Of a stretch of 11,745 bases of DNA, positions 1 to 7,236 are shown piece after piece. Numbering within the stretch: the first letter of the stretch is position 1; every line of letters begins with the position of its first letter. Under the pieces are notes generated by a model, which was given only the letters and a program-made list of their open reading frames with translations, searched no databases and was not told the origin of the DNA. Origin of the DNA: Chloroflexota bacterium (lineage in GTDB: Bacteria > Chloroflexota > Anaerolineae > Promineifilales > Promineifilaceae); contig QQUD01000448.1 in assembly GCA_008501785.1 (NCBI GenBank), positions 1 through 11,745 on the forward strand, written 5' to 3'. The position numbers were made by a program, and so were the translations under genes.

Positions 1-253
1 CCGTGTCGGATAAACCAGGATGCGTCCTGTTCCTGGCTGTGATGCAGGTGACAATAACAGATTTGTGTAATGAACAGATTGAGAAGGGGAGAGGACAGCG
101 AATATTAGGAATCAACGAATGGGGGAGGCAACAACGGATGGAGAAAAGAATGGATGGAAGAACGGCCGTATCTGTCCGAGGTTATTTTTTTGTGTTGCGG
201 TGGTTGTGGGAGGAGCGCCCGCGCAATCGTCAATCTAAAATCGTAAATCGTAA
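1..253. other. Left-edge region without a supportable gene
   Basis: I see no credible gene here. An open frame from a GTG at 3 runs through to 269, but its translation shows no family pattern, no convincing ribosome binding site and a low-complexity basic end that is simply the translated heptad repeat. The region holds one copy of the ACGGCCGT palindrome (162-169) and a 7-nt-period repeat near its right end. It could be the intergenic tail of a gene lying left of the window. Confidence 0.5.
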
Positions 254-258
254 ATGTT
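224..258. repeat. Heptameric tandem repeat (AATCGT type)
   Basis: Five consecutive 7-nt units can be read here: CAATCGT, CAATCTA, AAATCGT, AAATCGT, AAATGTT. The exact 7-nt period and the degenerate A/T-rich units match the pattern of the repeats at 4095-4157 and 9697-9717, although the unit sequence differs. It ends 8 bases before the -35 box of the promoter for the DUF2294 gene. Confidence 0.7.
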
Positions 259-265
259 TTCGTGC

Positions 266-293
266 TTGACAAATCACCACACCGCTCTAAACT
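266..293 (+). promoter_or_regulatory. Predicted sigma-70-type promoter of the DUF2294 gene
   Basis: A perfect -35 box TTGACA (266-271) is followed after 16 nt by TAAACT (288-293), which matches 4 of 6 bases of TATAAT. Transcription would begin at about 297-302, at or just before the ATG at 302. No Shine-Dalgarno sequence is visible, so the mRNA may be leaderless or nearly so. Confidence 0.55.
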
Positions 294-301
294 TCAATGC
301 T

Positions 302-670
302 ATGAAGAATATGACACAGGGGCAGGCGGAAGCTGAATTTACACGGGCGATTGTCCAGTTTGAGAAAGAATATCTGGGGCGGGGGCCGGTGGATGCGCGT
401 ACTTTTTTCATTAAGGACATGATTTTGGTGCGGCTGCAAGGGTTGATGACGCCTGCGGAGAATAAATTGGCTGAAAGTGGTGACGGCCGTTCCCTGATCA
501 AAGAAACACGCCGCCAACTGTTCGAATCCTCTCTCCCAATGCTGAAAGAAATCGTAACTAGCGTTACCGGCACAACGCTGATCAGCCTGCACACCGACAT
601 GAGCACCGTGACTGGCGAGCGGATTATTGTGTTTACGGTTGACAAAGACTTGACGAAGATTTTTCGTTAG
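302..670 (+). CDS. DUF2294 family protein
   Basis: Small soluble protein of 122 residues when started at ATG 302. The family pattern is clear: an N-terminal EFTRAIVQFEKEYLGRGP segment, then FIKDMILVRLQGLMTPAE, an ETRRQL helix, and a C-terminal SLHTDMSTVTGERIIVFT strand region. These match the DUF2294 family as I know it from Bacillota and cyanobacteria. Its biochemical role is not established. There is no signal peptide or membrane segment, so it should be cytoplasmic. The frame stays open upstream to an ATG at 254, but that extension would overlap the promoter and the heptad repeat and lacks family similarity. An ATG at 311 is also possible. A tiny ATG-CTA-TGA reading frame (297-305) overlaps the start. 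One ACGGCCGT copy (483-490) is read as Asp-Gly-Arg. It lies upstream of a diverged relative and the Mrp operon, which suggests a link to ion homeostasis; that link is inference. Confidence 0.85.
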   Translation: MKNMTQGQAEAEFTRAIVQFEKEYLGRGPVDARTFFIKDMILVRLQGLMTPAENKLAESGDGRSLIKETRRQLFESSLPMLKEIVTSVTGTTLISLHTDMSTVTGERIIVFTVDKDLTKIFR

Positions 671-708
671 CAGCAGATGAATTGATAATGTTTTGTCGAT
701 ATAAATCA

Positions 709-737
709 TTGACCTTCGTAACCAATCATTGTATAAA
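709..737 (+). promoter_or_regulatory. Strong predicted sigma-70-type promoter
   Basis: TTGACC (709-714), a 17-nt spacer and TATAAA (732-737) give five of six matches in each box with ideal spacing. Transcription should start near 744. The transcript would run through two terminator-like hairpins before the gene at 1056, so this promoter probably makes a roughly 310-nt regulatory leader. Confidence 0.7.
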
Positions 738-783
738 AGGTCTAGCAATCAGGGTTTTAGGTAGGTTGCAAATGGTTTGATAG

Positions 784-816
784 AGCCTTTGCAAAGGACA
801 GAAAGCAAAGAGGGCT
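784..816 (+). promoter_or_regulatory. Possible antiterminator helix, leader element 1
   Basis: AGCC (784-787) can pair with GGCT (813-816), and CTTTG (787-791) with CAAAG (806-810). These helices would form a hairpin of 7-8 pairs with a 2-nt bulge. The 3' strand includes the bases that start the terminator stem at 814, so the two structures exclude each other. This is a paper fold only. Confidence 0.35.
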
Positions 817-856
817 GACATTTCACATTACTAAAATGCGGGATGCCAGCTTTTTT
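814..856 (+). terminator. Terminator-like hairpin, leader element 1
   Basis: GCTG (814-817) pairs with CAGC (847-850), and CAT/ATG pairs (819-821 with 843-845) extend the stem past one mismatch. The stem is followed immediately by six T residues (851-856). The stem is short and the loop large, so strength is uncertain, but the T tract and its position about 110 nt after a good promoter fit an attenuator. Confidence 0.4.
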
Positions 857-880
857 ATTTCCTGAATTAATTGAACGAAA

Positions 881-896
881 CTCTTCGGCAGAAGAG
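881..896 (+). promoter_or_regulatory. Short perfect hairpin in the leader
   Basis: CTCTTC (881-886) and GAAGAG (891-896) form six perfect pairs around a GGCA tetraloop. It lies between the two terminator-like hairpins and could be a structural helix of a second leader element. Confidence 0.5.
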
Positions 897-902
897 TAAC
901 TA

Positions 903-938
903 TCGGCAGACAGGGCAAAAGGTAAATTTCAAAGCCGA
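903..938 (+). promoter_or_regulatory. Possible switching helix, leader element 2
   Basis: TCGGC (903-907) can pair with GCCGA at 934-938, or instead with GCCGA at 974-978, which is the 5' arm of the following terminator hairpin. The 3' terminator arm TCGGC (1007-1011) can also pair back to GCCGA at 934-938. These alternatives would allow ON and OFF conformations. No match to a riboswitch class that I can recognise by eye. Confidence 0.35.
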
Positions 939-971
939 ATTTATTTGGCAGGAATAGACAAGTTGCAAAGT

Positions 972-1015
972 AAGCCGACATCGGAATGGATCGACTCTAT
1001 TCGATGTCGGCTTTT
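972..1015 (+). terminator. Strong terminator-like hairpin upstream of the 1056 gene
   Basis: AAGCCGACATCG (972-983) is perfectly complementary to CGATGTCGGCTT (1002-1013). The stem ends in four T residues (1012-1015). A GAAT/ATTC pairing (984-987 with 999-1002) can replace the last stem pair and extend the helix. The start codon follows 40 nt later, so the hairpin would terminate or attenuate transcription into that gene. Confidence 0.65.
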
Positions 1016-1055
1016 CGTTTGCATATTTAATTGACAACCCATTTGGAGATGTGAC

Positions 1056-1415
1056 ATGACTCAATTGGCGCAGGCAGACAACCAAACATTGGCAAAAATA
1101 TCGAAGGGCTTGCTGACCGCGTGGCAGCAAAATCATGGCGCGCAAGATGGCAAGGTATATGCGATTAAAGGGTCTAGCTGCATTTTGGTTTTTATTGAAG
1201 ATGCGTTTACCAAGGCTGAAATGCATTTAGCTGAGCAAGATAATGGCAACAATCAGACATTGAATCGTTATGTGCAGAGCTTGTTGGCGCATATTTGCTA
1301 CGAGCAAAAAGGGTTTGTGGCGCAACAGCTTGACGCACGCGTTGTGTCTACGAGTGTGAGTGCAGATACTGTTGCTGGATGGGCGATGTGTATTTTTAAA
1401 CTGACAGATTCGTGA
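1056..1415 (+). CDS. Divergent DUF2294-like protein
   Basis: Small soluble protein of 119 residues. GGAG (1045-1048) sits 7 nt before the ATG, which fixes the start. It is not obviously annotated by one strong motif, but it lines up by eye with the DUF2294 protein at 302-670. IKGSSCILVFIED followed by TKAEMHLAE corresponds to IKDMILVRLQG and TPAENKLAE; a helical middle follows, then STSVSADTVAG and a final hydrophobic strand in place of LHTDMSTVTGE. The N-terminal GRGP segment is lost, and the Arg-rich ETRRQL helix is replaced. It contains two Cys residues in the second half and no membrane segment. Position between two attenuator-like leaders, and 260 bases before mrpA, suggests it is co-regulated with the Mrp operon. 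Function unknown; the family assignment is by visual alignment. Confidence 0.75.
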   Translation: MTQLAQADNQTLAKISKGLLTAWQQNHGAQDGKVYAIKGSSCILVFIEDAFTKAEMHLAEQDNGNNQTLNRYVQSLLAHICYEQKGFVAQQLDARVVSTSVSADTVAGWAMCIFKLTDS

Positions 1416-1521
1416 TGAAATGGGTGTCGATTGTGCGGATTGCTTAAATTTTTGAGAAAACGTTACTAAATTTCGTGAATTATTGCCGATGGTATTTTGA
1501 CCTTCCAAGGATAAAAATAAA

Positions 1522-1592
1522 GCTGGCTTTTGCAAAGTCATTTCGCATGACCTTGTCAAATTTGAAAAAGAATGATTGACAGCCGTGCCAGC
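1522..1592 (+). promoter_or_regulatory. Candidate riboswitch-like leader of the Mrp operon
   Basis: GCTGGC (1522-1527) is the perfect complement of GCCAGC (1587-1592), closing a 71-nt domain. Inside it are two further helices: GTCAT/ATGAC (1537-1541 with 1547-1551, loop TTCGC) and TGTCAA/TTGACA (1554-1559 with 1576-1581). This is a closing helix with a two-arm junction. The 3' strand of the closing helix is also the 5' arm of the terminator at 1588-1627, so forming the domain would block termination. I do not recognise it as a known riboswitch class. No clear promoter was found between 1416 and 1521; TTGCTT at 1440-1445 with TACTAA at 1464-1469 is only weak. Confidence 0.5.
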
Positions 1593-1639
1593 GTATCCCA
1601 GGAAGGATAGACCTTGGATAACGCTGGTTTTTATTTTTT
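1588..1639 (+). terminator. Terminator-like hairpin just before mrpA
   Basis: CCAGCGT (1588-1594) pairs with ACGCTGG (1621-1627), then ATCC (1595-1598) with GGAT (1616-1619) past a single bulged A. AGG/CCT (1600-1602 with 1612-1614) can extend the helix. The stem is followed by TTTTTATTTTTT (1628-1639). It is the best intrinsic-terminator shape in the left half of the window. It lies 36 nt before the start of a long operon rather than after a gene end, so attenuation is the likely use; termination of the preceding gene is the alternative. Confidence 0.7.
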
Positions 1640-1675
1640 AGGTCGTTGAGCGAAATTTCAGGCGTTAAGGTGAAG

Positions 1676-4090
1676 ATGTTGATGAGTATTGAATTGTTTG
1701 TAATCGTTTTTTCCGGGTTTGGGCTGGCGCTGGTGATGGCGTTGGTGCATCGCTGGTTGGGACGTGCGATTGGTTGGGTGGCGGCGCTGCTGCCGCTGGG
1801 CATTTTTATTGCGCTGGCACTGCAATTACCGCACATTGGGGAAGGTGAACCACTACGCACGACGGTAGATTGGGTGCCAAGCCTGGGGATTTCGCTTTCG
1901 TTTTATGCGGATGGCTTGTCACTGCTGCTGGCGCTGATTGTGAGTGGTGTGGGCGCATTGATTTTGATTTACGGAGGTGGTTATCTGGCAGGGGATCGGC
2001 AAATCGGCCGTTTTTACACCATCATCCTCGTTTTTATGGCGTCCATGTTGGGCGTGGTGCTGGCAGATAATATTTTCTTGCTGTTTGTGTTTTGGGAATT
2101 GACCAGCATCAGCTCGTATCTGCTGATTGGGTTTAAACATGAATACGAATCGTCGCGGGATGCGGCGCGGCAGGCATTGCTGGTGACTGGTTCGGGTGGT
2201 TTGGCCCTGCTGGCAGGGTTGATTTTGTTAGGCATTGCTGGTGGTAGTTGGGAGTTTTCTTCGCTGCTGGGGCAAGGTGATGCGATTCAGGCCAGCCCGC
2301 TGTTTTTGCCTGCATTGATTTTGATTTTAGCCGGTGCATTTACGAAGTCGGCACAGTTTCCATTCCACTTTTGGCTGCCCAATGCGATGGCAGCACCAAC
2401 GCCTGTAAGCGCGTATTTGCATTCGGCGACGATGGTGAAGGCTGGTGTTTATTTGCTGGCACGAGTTAGCCCGATTTTTGCCGGGACAGATGTTTGGTTC
2501 GCCGCACTGGTGATTGTCGGTGGAGTGACGGCGCTACTGGGCGCGTGGCTTTCCTGGCAGCAGACGGATTTGAAGCGGATTTTGGCGTATTCAACGGTGA
2601 GTGCGCTGGGAACGCTGGTGCTGTTTTTGGGGATTGGGAGCAAGGTGGCGGTGAAAACGGCCATTCTCTTTCTCCTCGTCCATTCGCTCTACAAAGGTGC
2701 GCTGTTTATGGCGGCTGGAGCCATTGACCACGAAACTGGCACGCGTGATGTGACAAAATTGGGCGGTTTGGCGCGATTGATGCCGCTGACGCTGGCTGGT
2801 GTAGGGTTGGCGGCTGTATCGATGGCTGGTTTGCCACCGCTGCTTGGGTTTATTAGCAAAGAGTTGATGTACGAAGCGACGTTGGAAGCTCAAGGCTGGT
2901 CATTACCATTGACGATGCTGGCGCTAGCAACGAATGTGTTTATGGTGGCAGCGGCAGCGATTGTGCTAATCGTACCGTTTTTTGGTAAGCGGCAAAATCC
3001 AAAAGAATTGCACATTCACGAAGCACCTATCAGCATGTGGTTGGGACCGGTTGTGCTGGGGGGTGTGGCGCTGCTGACTGGTTTGTTTTCGAATGCACAC
3101 TGGTTTGCGGAAGATCTGATTGGTAGGGCGGTAACGGCTGTTTACAATACCCCTGTTGAAGTTCACCTCGGTCTGTTCCACGGGTTTACCCCCATGCTGC
3201 AGCTGAGCATTGTGACGGTGACGCTGGGTGTGGTGGTGTTTGCGCTGCACCAGCGGTTACGTCCGGTTGTTGTGGGAGTGGATACGGCCGTTTCCCGCAT
3301 TGGTCCTGAGCAGTGGTACAAACACGGGCTGGATGGCCTGCTTAGTTTTGCTGGCGGCGTCACGAAGCTGCTGCAAAATGGCTTTCTTCGCTACTACATT
3401 TTGTTTGTAATGGGAACGGTAGTAGTGCTGGTAGGCGTGACGCTGTTGCGTCAAGACGCGATTGTGCTGCCAGCAATCGAAACGCCGGTGCGTTTTGTGG
3501 ACGCGGTGATTGCGCTGACGATGATTGTGGGCACGATGATTGTGGTGAAGGCGCGGTCCCGACTGTATGCGGTGGCTGGGCTGGGGCTGGTTGGGTATGG
3601 CATGGCAATGCTGTTCATTTTGTTTAGCGCACCTGACTTGGCGATGACACAGTTTGCGATTGAGACGCTGACGGTCATTTTGTTTGTGCTGGTGCTGTTC
3701 CGGCTGCCCAAATTTGAAACGATTAGCATTAAGGCTACCCACTACCGTGATGCATTGGTGTCAATTGCGGTGGGGACGATGATGGCTTCTGTCGTGCTGG
3801 CGGCAAAAGCGTTTAATGCGCCAACTCCGCTGTCTGACTTTTTTGCTGAGAACAGTTACACACTCGCCCAAGGCCGCAACATTGTGAATGTAATTCTGGT
3901 CGATTTTCGCGGCGCAGACACGATTGTGGAAATCACTGTGCTAACAGTTGCCGCAATTGGCGTTTATGGGCTGCTGCGATCACAGAAAGTGGAAGAGCGT
4001 GAGGTGGTGGAAACGGCCGTTTCCGAACAAACTTCACAAAACGGCCGTGTGGTAAGAGACCCTATTCCGATGGGTGAGGCGACAGATTGA
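1676..4090 (+). CDS. mrpA: Mrp antiporter subunit A (MrpA/MnhA)
   Basis: Largest membrane subunit of the multisubunit Na+(K+)/H+ antiporter, related to NuoL of complex I. It is 804 residues from ATG 1676, close to the usual size of about 800. The Proton_antipo_M core carries the conserved Glu in FWELTS (E141) and Lys in [15 protein letters not shown] (K224). These match the essential Glu/Lys pair known from Bacillus MrpA. The C-terminal MrpA extension (DUF4040-type) is intact, with [15 protein letters not shown] (about 651-665). The frame is open back to a TTG at 1646, but that codon lies 7 nt after the terminator T tract and has no ribosome binding site. AAGG at 1667-1670 serves ATG 1676, or the in-frame ATG 1682. 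The hydrophilic C-terminal tail holds two palindrome copies (4013-4020, read Thr-Ala-Val; 4041-4048, read Asn-Gly-Arg) and looks expendable. First gene of the operon. Confidence 0.96.
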   Translation: MLMSIELFVIVFSGFGLALVMALVHRWLGRAIGWVAALLPLGIFIALALQLPHIGEGEPLRTTVDWVPSLGISLSFYADGLSLLLALIVSGVGALILIYGGGYLAGDRQIGRFYTIILVFMASMLGVVLADNIFLLFVFWELTSISSYLLIGFKHEYESSRDAARQALLVTGSGGLALLAGLILLGIAGGSWEFSSLLGQGDAIQASPLFLPALILILAGAFTKSAQFPFHFWLPNAMAAPTPVSAYLHSATMVKAGVYLLARVSPIFAGTDVWFAALVIVGGVTALLGAWLSWQQTDLKRILAYSTVSALGTLVLFLGIGSKVAVKTAILFLLVHSLYKGALFMAAGAIDHETGTRDVTKLGGLARLMPLTLAGVGLAAVSMAGLPPLLGFISKELMYEATLEAQGWSLPLTMLALATNVFMVAAAAIVLIVPFFGKRQNPKELHIHEAPISMWLGPVVLGGVALLTGLFSNAHWFAEDLIGRAVTAVYNTPVEVHLGLFHGFTPMLQLSIVTVTLGVVVFALHQRLRPVVVGVDTAVSRIGPEQWYKHGLDGLLSFAGGVTKLLQNGFLRYYILFVMGTVVVLVGVTLLRQDAIVLPAIETPVRFVDAVIALTMIVGTMIVVKARSRLYAVAGLGLVGYGMAMLFILFSAPDLAMTQFAIETLTVILFVLVLFRLPKFETISIKATHYRDALVSIAVGTMMASVVLAAKAFNAPTPLSDFFAENSYTLAQGRNIVNVILVDFRGADTIVEITVLTVAAIGVYGLLRSQKVEEREVVETAVSEQTSQNGRVVRDPIPMGEATD

Positions 4091-4093
4091 AAT

Positions 4094-4157
4094 GGGGAAT
4101 AGGGCTTAGGGAATTGGGATTGGATTCCAGCCCCTAGCCCCAACCCCCAATCCCCAA
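4094..4157. repeat. Heptad inverted repeat with G-quadruplex potential
   Basis: Nine 7-nt units fill the gap between mrpA and mrpB. The first are G-rich (GGGAATA, GGGCTTA, GGGAATT, GGGATTG), then a pivot (GATTCCA), then C-rich units (GCCCCTA, GCCCCAA, CCCCCAA, TCCCCAA). The halves are imperfect reverse complements, so the mRNA could fold into a long hairpin. The plus strand at 4094-4118 has four G runs separated by 4-nt loops, and the minus strand has four runs of four or more G with 2-3-nt loops. Both strands therefore meet the usual G-quadruplex pattern. The AAAGG that serves mrpB (4156-4160) overlaps the end of the array. Confidence 0.8.
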
Positions 4158-4168
4158 AGGTTTTTAAT

Positions 4169-4636
4169 ATGCGATCTTTAATTTTAACAACAGCAACGAA
4201 ATACTTAATGCCCCTCTTGATATTATTTTCAATTTTCATCTGGCTGCGGGGGCACAATGAGCCGGGTGGTGGGTTTGTGGGCGGTCTAATTGCGGCGTCG
4301 GCGTATGTGCTGTATGGCATCGCGTTTGGTATTCAGAAAGCAGAGGAACTGCTGCGGATTCCACCGCGAATGCTAATTGGCATTGGGCTGTTTTTGGCGC
4401 TGTTTAGCGGATTGATTCCCGTTTTGTTTACGGGCGAACCATTTATGACCGGTGTTTGGGGTACACAGGAATACCCCATTTTTCACAAGCTGGGTACGCC
4501 GGTTATGTTTGATACTGGTGTTTATTTGACGGTATTGGGCGTTACGCTGTGGATTATGTATTCATTGGCCGAAGAATATTTGCAGCCAGGGAAAAATGCC
4601 CTGATTGCGCTTAGTCCGTCGGAGTTTGAAGAATAA
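4169..4636 (+). CDS. mrpB: Mrp antiporter subunit B (MrpB/MnhB)
   Basis: Small membrane subunit of the Mrp complex, 155 residues with about four predicted membrane spans. The family signature is present: [12 protein letters not shown] near residues 29-40, after a short N-terminal helix. Length is slightly above the usual 140-145 because of a short acidic C-terminal tail. AAAGG (4156-4160) is 8 nt from the ATG. It follows mrpA after a 78-nt gap, by far the largest in the operon; all later gaps are at most 3 nt or are overlaps. Translation of B-G could therefore be tuned separately from A through the heptad hairpin; this is inference. Confidence 0.94.
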   Translation: MRSLILTTATKYLMPLLILFSIFIWLRGHNEPGGGFVGGLIAASAYVLYGIAFGIQKAEELLRIPPRMLIGIGLFLALFSGLIPVLFTGEPFMTGVWGTQEYPIFHKLGTPVMFDTGVYLTVLGVTLWIMYSLAEEYLQPGKNALIALSPSEFEE

Positions 4637-4639
4637 ATT

Positions 4640-4990
4640 ATGGAACTACTACTAGCCATTGTAATTGGCGTTCTCTATGCAGGGGGCGTTTACATGATGA
4701 TGCGGCGCAGTTTGGTGAAGCTGATTTTAGGATTGGCCCTGCTGGGGCACGCATCGAACTTGCTGCTGTTTTCGATGGGTGATTTGGTGGCTGGCGTGCC
4801 GCCGTTGATTGCTGAAGGGGCCAAAACAATTTCAGCTCCATTTGCCGATCCGCTGCCGCAAGCGCTTATTTTGACGGCGATTGTGATTGGGTTTGGCACG
4901 CAGGCGTTTGCGATTGTGCTGATTAAACTCGTCTATCAGGCTGTGAATACAGATGATATTGACAAGATTAAAAAGACGGATGGCTCGTAA
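4640..4990 (+). CDS. mrpC: Mrp antiporter subunit C (MrpC/MnhC)
   Basis: NuoK-like subunit of 116 residues, close to the family's usual length. Three hydrophobic segments are visible. Conserved patterns are [20 protein letters not shown] in the first half and [20 protein letters not shown] in the second. It begins 3 nt after mrpB, and its stop codon overlaps the mrpD start (TAATG), so translational coupling is expected. The ribosome binding site is weak, which fits coupling. In complex I, NuoK helps form the ion path between the antiporter-like subunits, and MrpC is expected to do the same next to MrpD. Confidence 0.94.
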   Translation: MELLLAIVIGVLYAGGVYMMMRRSLVKLILGLALLGHASNLLLFSMGDLVAGVPPLIAEGAKTISAPFADPLPQALILTAIVIGFGTQAFAIVLIKLVYQAVNTDDIDKIKKTDGS

Positions 4991-6495
4991 TGCGAACAGA
5001 ATTGTTGATTTTACTACCAATTTTGATTCCATTGTCAACGGCGATTTTGTCGGTGATGGTGTGGCAGAATGTGCGCCAGCAGCGGGTGATTAGCCTGGTG
5101 GGATCGGTTGGGTTGTTGGGTGCGGCGGTGGGATTGTTTACGGCCGTTTACTCTCAAAACACCCCGCTTGTCGTGCAAATGGGCAATTGGGCCGCGCCGT
5201 TTGGCATTACGCTGGTGGCCGATTTGTTTAGTGCCATTATGGTTGTGCTGGCCGGGTTGATGGGAATGGCTGTCGCCATCTATGCTATCGCCGATATTGA
5301 TGCCCGTCGTGAACGATTGGGTTTTCATCCCCTCTATCACATTTTGCTGATGGGTGTTAGCGGTTCTTTCCTTACCGGCGACATTTTTAACCTCTATGTC
5401 TGGTTTGAAGTGATGTTGATTGCGTCCTTTGTGCTGCTGGCGCTTGGCGGTGATAGAAACCAGCTTGAAGGGGCCATCAAGTACATGACGCTCAATTTGT
5501 TGGCGTCGGCTGCATTTTTAGCAGCGGTGGGCATTTTGTATGGCCTAACGGGCACACTAAACATGGCAGATTTGCGGCAAGGGCTGGCAAATGCGCCTCA
5601 AGGGTTGGTACTGACACTGGCGATGCTGTTTTTGGTGGCGTTTGGCATTAAAGCGGCGTTGTTTCCACTGTTTGGTTGGCTGCCTGCGGCTTATCATACG
5701 CCGCCTACAGCCATATCTGCCATCTTCGCCGGTTTGCTGACAAAGGTGGGCGTGTATGCCATCATTCGCGTTTTTACACTGCTGTTTGTGCAGGATGTGA
5801 GCTTTACCCATGCGCGGGTGCTGCTGGTCATTGCCGGATTGACAATGGTCACGGGTGTTTTCGGAGCCGCGACTCAGACTGATTTTCGGCGCATTTTGTC
5901 ATTCCACATTGTGAGCCAAATTGGATACATGATTATGGGGTTGGCGCTGTATACGCCGTTGGCTTTGGCTGGTGCGATTTTTTACATCAGCCATCACATT
6001 ATTGTAAAAACCAACCTGTTCCTTGTGAGCGGTGTTGTGAATCGCACGCAAGGCAGCTTTCAATTAAAGAAGCTGGGTGGTTTGTACCGGGCACAGCCCA
6101 TGTTGGCTGTCCTCTTTTTAATCCCAGCTTTGTCGCTGGCAGGTATTCCACCCCTGTCAGGCTTTTGGGCCAAGTTTACCTTGGTAAGAGCCGGGTTAGA
6201 AACTGAACAATATTTGATTGTTGCCACGTCCTTATTTGTGGGATTGTTGACGCTTTATTCGATGACCAAGATTTGGAATGAGGCGTTTTGGAAAGCACAA
6301 CCGGAGGCATATCAGCAAACTGAAGAAGTCCCACGTCGGGATTGGCTGCTGCGGGTTGCGCCGGTGGGTGTGTTGGCGGCTTTTACGTTAATCATTGGGT
6401 TTTTCGCTGAGCCTTTGTTTCAGCTATCGATGATGGTGGCCGAGCAATTGCTCAATCCGAGTGTGTATGTAACGGCCGTTTTGCAAGGAGGATAA
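4990..6495 (+). CDS. mrpD: Mrp antiporter subunit D (MrpD/MnhD)
   Basis: Second antiporter-like subunit, homologous to NuoM/NuoN, 501 residues with about 14 membrane spans. The Proton_antipo_M core is complete: the conserved Glu in [13 protein letters not shown] is E140, and the Lys in [16 protein letters not shown] is K221. These correspond to the essential TM5 Glu and TM7 Lys of Bacillus MrpD. It also has [12 protein letters not shown] and [13 protein letters not shown], which are typical of the family. The start ATG overlaps the mrpC stop. Palindrome copies at 5140-5147 (after the first membrane helix) and 6472-6479 (four codons before the final GG residues) both read Thr-Ala-Val. The end of the gene also encodes the AAGGAGG ribosome binding site of mrpE. 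Confidence 0.96.
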   Translation: MRTELLILLPILIPLSTAILSVMVWQNVRQQRVISLVGSVGLLGAAVGLFTAVYSQNTPLVVQMGNWAAPFGITLVADLFSAIMVVLAGLMGMAVAIYAIADIDARRERLGFHPLYHILLMGVSGSFLTGDIFNLYVWFEVMLIASFVLLALGGDRNQLEGAIKYMTLNLLASAAFLAAVGILYGLTGTLNMADLRQGLANAPQGLVLTLAMLFLVAFGIKAALFPLFGWLPAAYHTPPTAISAIFAGLLTKVGVYAIIRVFTLLFVQDVSFTHARVLLVIAGLTMVTGVFGAATQTDFRRILSFHIVSQIGYMIMGLALYTPLALAGAIFYISHHIIVKTNLFLVSGVVNRTQGSFQLKKLGGLYRAQPMLAVLFLIPALSLAGIPPLSGFWAKFTLVRAGLETEQYLIVATSLFVGLLTLYSMTKIWNEAFWKAQPEAYQQTEEVPRRDWLLRVAPVGVLAAFTLIIGFFAEPLFQLSMMVAEQLLNPSVYVTAVLQGG

Positions 6496-6496
6496 C

Positions 6497-6973
6497 ATGT
6501 TTCGTTTAAATATTGCGTTGAGTGTGGCCTGGGTGGCCTTAATTGGTGAACTTTCCGTTGAACGATTTGTGGAAGGTTTTGTGTTGGTGGCGCTTACGTT
6601 AGGCATCACACAGCATTTTATTGGGCAGCAGTTGAGTTATTTAAACCGTATCAAACGAGTTACCTCCTTTGTGCTGTACTTCTTAAAGGAGTTGGTTGTG
6701 TCGAGTTGGCGCGTGGCGGTTAGTGTGTTGTCACCTAATTTGAACAATATTCGTCCGGCTGTGGTTGCCATTCCGCTGGATGTGAAAACAGATGAAGAAA
6801 TCACGCTGCTGGCAAACGTGATCACGCTGACTCCCGGCACGCTGTCATTGGATGTATCGGCAGACAAAAAGACGCTTTATGTACATACGTTTAATTTGGA
6901 CAGCGTGGAAGCCTTTCGCGCCGAGATCAAACAAGGGTTTGAACGGCGTATTCATGAGGTGATGCAGTGGTAA
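6497..6973 (+). CDS. mrpE: Mrp antiporter subunit E (MrpE/MnhE)
   Basis: Subunit E, 158 residues, with two or three N-terminal membrane segments and a soluble C-terminal domain. The family signature [18 protein letters not shown] (about residues 103-120) followed by a TLYVH strand is intact. A perfect AAGGAGG (6485-6491) sits 5 nt before the ATG, inside the end of mrpD, and is the strongest ribosome binding site in the operon. MrpE is needed for full antiport in many species, though not always essential. The gene overlaps mrpF by 7 nt. Confidence 0.94.
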   Translation: MFRLNIALSVAWVALIGELSVERFVEGFVLVALTLGITQHFIGQQLSYLNRIKRVTSFVLYFLKELVVSSWRVAVSVLSPNLNNIRPAVVAIPLDVKTDEEITLLANVITLTPGTLSLDVSADKKTLYVHTFNLDSVEAFRAEIKQGFERRIHEVMQW

Positions 6974-7233
6974 CAATTGGTCTTGCCTTGAGTGTGGCAT
7001 TAACTTTATTGGCAGTCACGATTGTGCTGTCTTTGGTGCGCGTGGTGCGGGGTCCAAGCCTGCCTGATCGGGTGATTGCGTTGGATTTGCTGATTTCGGT
7101 GGCAATTGCGATGACAGTCGTGTATGCGATGGTAACGGACCAGCCTGTTTTTATTGATGTAGCGACGGCGTTGGCACTGATTTCATTTTTAGGCACAGTG
7201 GCATTTGCACGGTATATCGACTTGAGGAGGTAG
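6967..7233 (+). CDS. mrpF: Mrp antiporter subunit F (MrpF/MnhF)
   Basis: Small membrane subunit of 88 residues with three hydrophobic segments. The family signature RGPSLPDRVIALDLL is clear at about residues 28-42, and FIDVATALALISFLGTVAFA follows in the last helix. The proposed GTG start at 6967 overlaps the end of mrpE by 7 nt and gives the usual family length. The next gene starts 3 nt after its stop. Confidence 0.93.
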   Translation: MVTIGLALSVALTLLAVTIVLSLVRVVRGPSLPDRVIALDLLISVAIAMTVVYAMVTDQPVFIDVATALALISFLGTVAFARYIDLRR

Positions 7234-7236
7234 GCT

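Noticed and set aside
3..269. Open frame with GTG start at the left edge
   Set aside because: No family resemblance or ribosome binding site; its C-terminal part is translated heptad repeat and it overlaps the promoter of the next gene.
287..748. Long minus-strand open frames opposite the DUF2294 gene
   Set aside because: The plus frame matches a known family; the minus frames show no motif and are shadows of it.
1031..1036. TTGACA as a -35 box just before the 1056 gene
   Set aside because: It lies only 20 nt before the start codon, so a promoter here would start inside the gene; GGAG at 1045 shows this is the 5' untranslated region.
671..1639. Known riboswitch classes (c-di-AMP ydaO, fluoride, guanidine, c-di-GMP) in the leaders
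   Set aside because: None of their conserved core motifs could be found by eye; the leaders are reported only as unassigned candidates.
1646..1675. N-terminal extension of mrpA from TTG 1646
   Set aside because: The TTG lies 7 nt after the terminator T tract, has no ribosome binding site, and adds residues not seen in MrpA proteins. ATG 1676 gives the usual length.
3257..3742. 161-codon minus-strand open frame inside mrpA
   Set aside because: Its Gln/His-rich composition is what the reverse complement of membrane-protein codons gives; mrpA is intact on the plus strand.
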